A DNA stretch of 64,000 bases from Rubrobacter marinus (GTDB taxonomy: Bacteria; Actinomycetota; Rubrobacteria; Rubrobacterales; Rubrobacteraceae), in NCBI RefSeq assembly GCF_011492965.1, contig NZ_CP045121.1, positions 620,001 through 684,000 of the forward strand, given 5' to 3'. The notes under the pieces were generated by a model. It was not told the DNA's origin and ran no database searches. It saw only the letters and a list, made by a program, of their open reading frames with translations. The translations under genes and the position numbers were made by a program. Positions 63,360 to 64,000 of this stretch are shown here, piece by piece; position 1 is the first letter of the stretch; each line of letters begins with the position of its first letter.

Positions 63360-64000
63360 ATGAAGGTCCTCACCATCCTCGGCACGCGGCCGGAGATCAT
63401 CCGCCTCAGCCTGATCATCGGCAAGCTGGATAAACTAACCGACCATACCCTGCTCCACACGGGCCAGAACTACGCCCCCGAGCTCGACCGGGTTTTCTTC
63501 GAGAACATGAAGATCCGCGACCCCGACGTCTACCTCGACTCGCGTTCGGAGACCACCTTCCGCCAGGTCGGCAAGATCCTGGAGGGCGCCGAGAAGTGGG
63601 TCGCCGAGGTCGAGCCGGACGCGTGCCTGATCCTGGGCGACACCTACAGCGGCCTCTCGGCGATGGTCGCCGAGAAGGCGAACGTCCCCGTCTTCCACAT
63701 GGAGGCCGGCAACCGCTGCTTCGACCCGCGCGTCCCCGAGGAGCGGAACCGCAAGATCATCGACCACACGAGCTCCTGGCTCCTCCCGTACGTCCCGAAC
63801 TCCCGCCAGAACCTCTTGAACGAGGGCTTCGACAAGGAGCGGATCTTCGTCTCCGGCAACCCGATCTTCGAGGTCATAAAGCACTACGAGGAGGACATAG
63901 AGGCCAGCGACATCCTCGACCGCCTGGGCGTCGAAGCGGGCCGCTTCTTCCTCGTCACCGCCCACCGCGCCGAGAACGTGGACGTCCCCGTGCGCCTCGC
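63360..64000 (+). CDS. UDP-N-acetylhexosamine 2-epimerase, WecB-like (partial)
   Basis: Reaches the window end; about 213 residues are visible, or a bit over half of the normal ~370. ATG 63360. WecB motifs TILGTRPEIIRLSLII, LLHTGQNY, DACLILGDTYSGLSAMVA, VFHMEAGNRCFDPRVPEERNRKIIDH. It follows FnlA/QnlA and the reductase, so it is probably FnlC/QnlC and gives UDP-L-FucNAc or UDP-L-QuiNAc. The right part, with the remaining catalytic residues, is outside the window. Confidence 0.9.
   Translation, partial: MKVLTILGTRPEIIRLSLIIGKLDKLTDHTLLHTGQNYAPELDRVFFENMKIRDPDVYLDSRSETTFRQVGKILEGAEKWVAEVEPDACLILGDTYSGLSAMVAEKANVPVFHMEAGNRCFDPRVPEERNRKIIDHTSSWLLPYVPNSRQNLLNEGFDKERIFVSGNPIFEVIKHYEEDIEASDILDRLGVEAGRFFLVTAHRAENVDVPVRL

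Noticed and set aside
23336..64000. Insertion sequences, integrases or phage genes in the glycan locus
   Set aside because: None seen on either strand, despite the low-GC island and duplicated genes.

Overview
The window is very GC-rich DNA with many GTG and TTG starts and strong Shine-Dalgarno sites. Gene content (ilvBNCE-leuA-leuB-cimA, thrC-thrB, SARP-type regulator, GGDEF/EAL protein, actinobacterial-style sulfotransferases and short RTX proteins) suggests a deep-branching actinobacterium, most likely Rubrobacter or a close relative. That assignment is from gene style only.

Layout. 0.2-10.9 kb is regulatory and housekeeping: a SARP/BTAD regulator, a UbiA-type prenyltransferase followed by a NarL-type two-component pair, a large membrane GAF-PAS-GGDEF-EAL protein, an MJ0936/YfcE-like phosphoesterase and a CPA2 cation/proton antiporter. 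11.0-20.3 kb, minus strand, is branched-chain amino acid synthesis in two units: ilvB-ilvN-ilvC-ilvE, then leuA, a peptidase-like gene, leuB and cimA. Isoleucine is probably made from citramalate. 20.7-23.1 kb (minus) holds a small unknown gene and thrC-thrB. 23.3-64 kb is a long Wzx/Wzy-type surface polysaccharide locus, nearly all plus strand. It has four flippases, three polymerase-like proteins, two Wzz-like proteins, one GT39-like and five GT4 transferases, four sulfotransferases, a UDP-sulfoquinovose synthase, several epimerases and a methyltransferase. At the right end is a probable UDP-L-QuiNAc (or UDP-L-FucNAc) pathway. Minus-strand genes in the locus encode two PQQ-type sugar dehydrogenases, an RTX protein and a membrane-anchored GH31 glycosidase. 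The product is probably a sulfated and possibly sulfonated extracellular glycan. The locus runs off the right edge, and no priming glycosyltransferase is visible.

The best candidate for something undescribed is an RNA element in the leaders of leuA and ilvB: three copies of a small stem-loop (pyrimidine-rich arm, loop with ACGASUAA, GGGYG arm, preceded by five C) with a compensatory stem change. Each leader then has an intrinsic-terminator hairpin with possible alternative pairings. No leucine-, isoleucine- or valine-rich leader peptide and no T-box sequence was seen.

Nine genes are broken by small indels, nearly all in G or C runs, and reading continues with good family similarity in another frame. 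This looks like homopolymer-length error in the sequence rather than gene decay. These genes are annotated over their full span, with the breaks noted.
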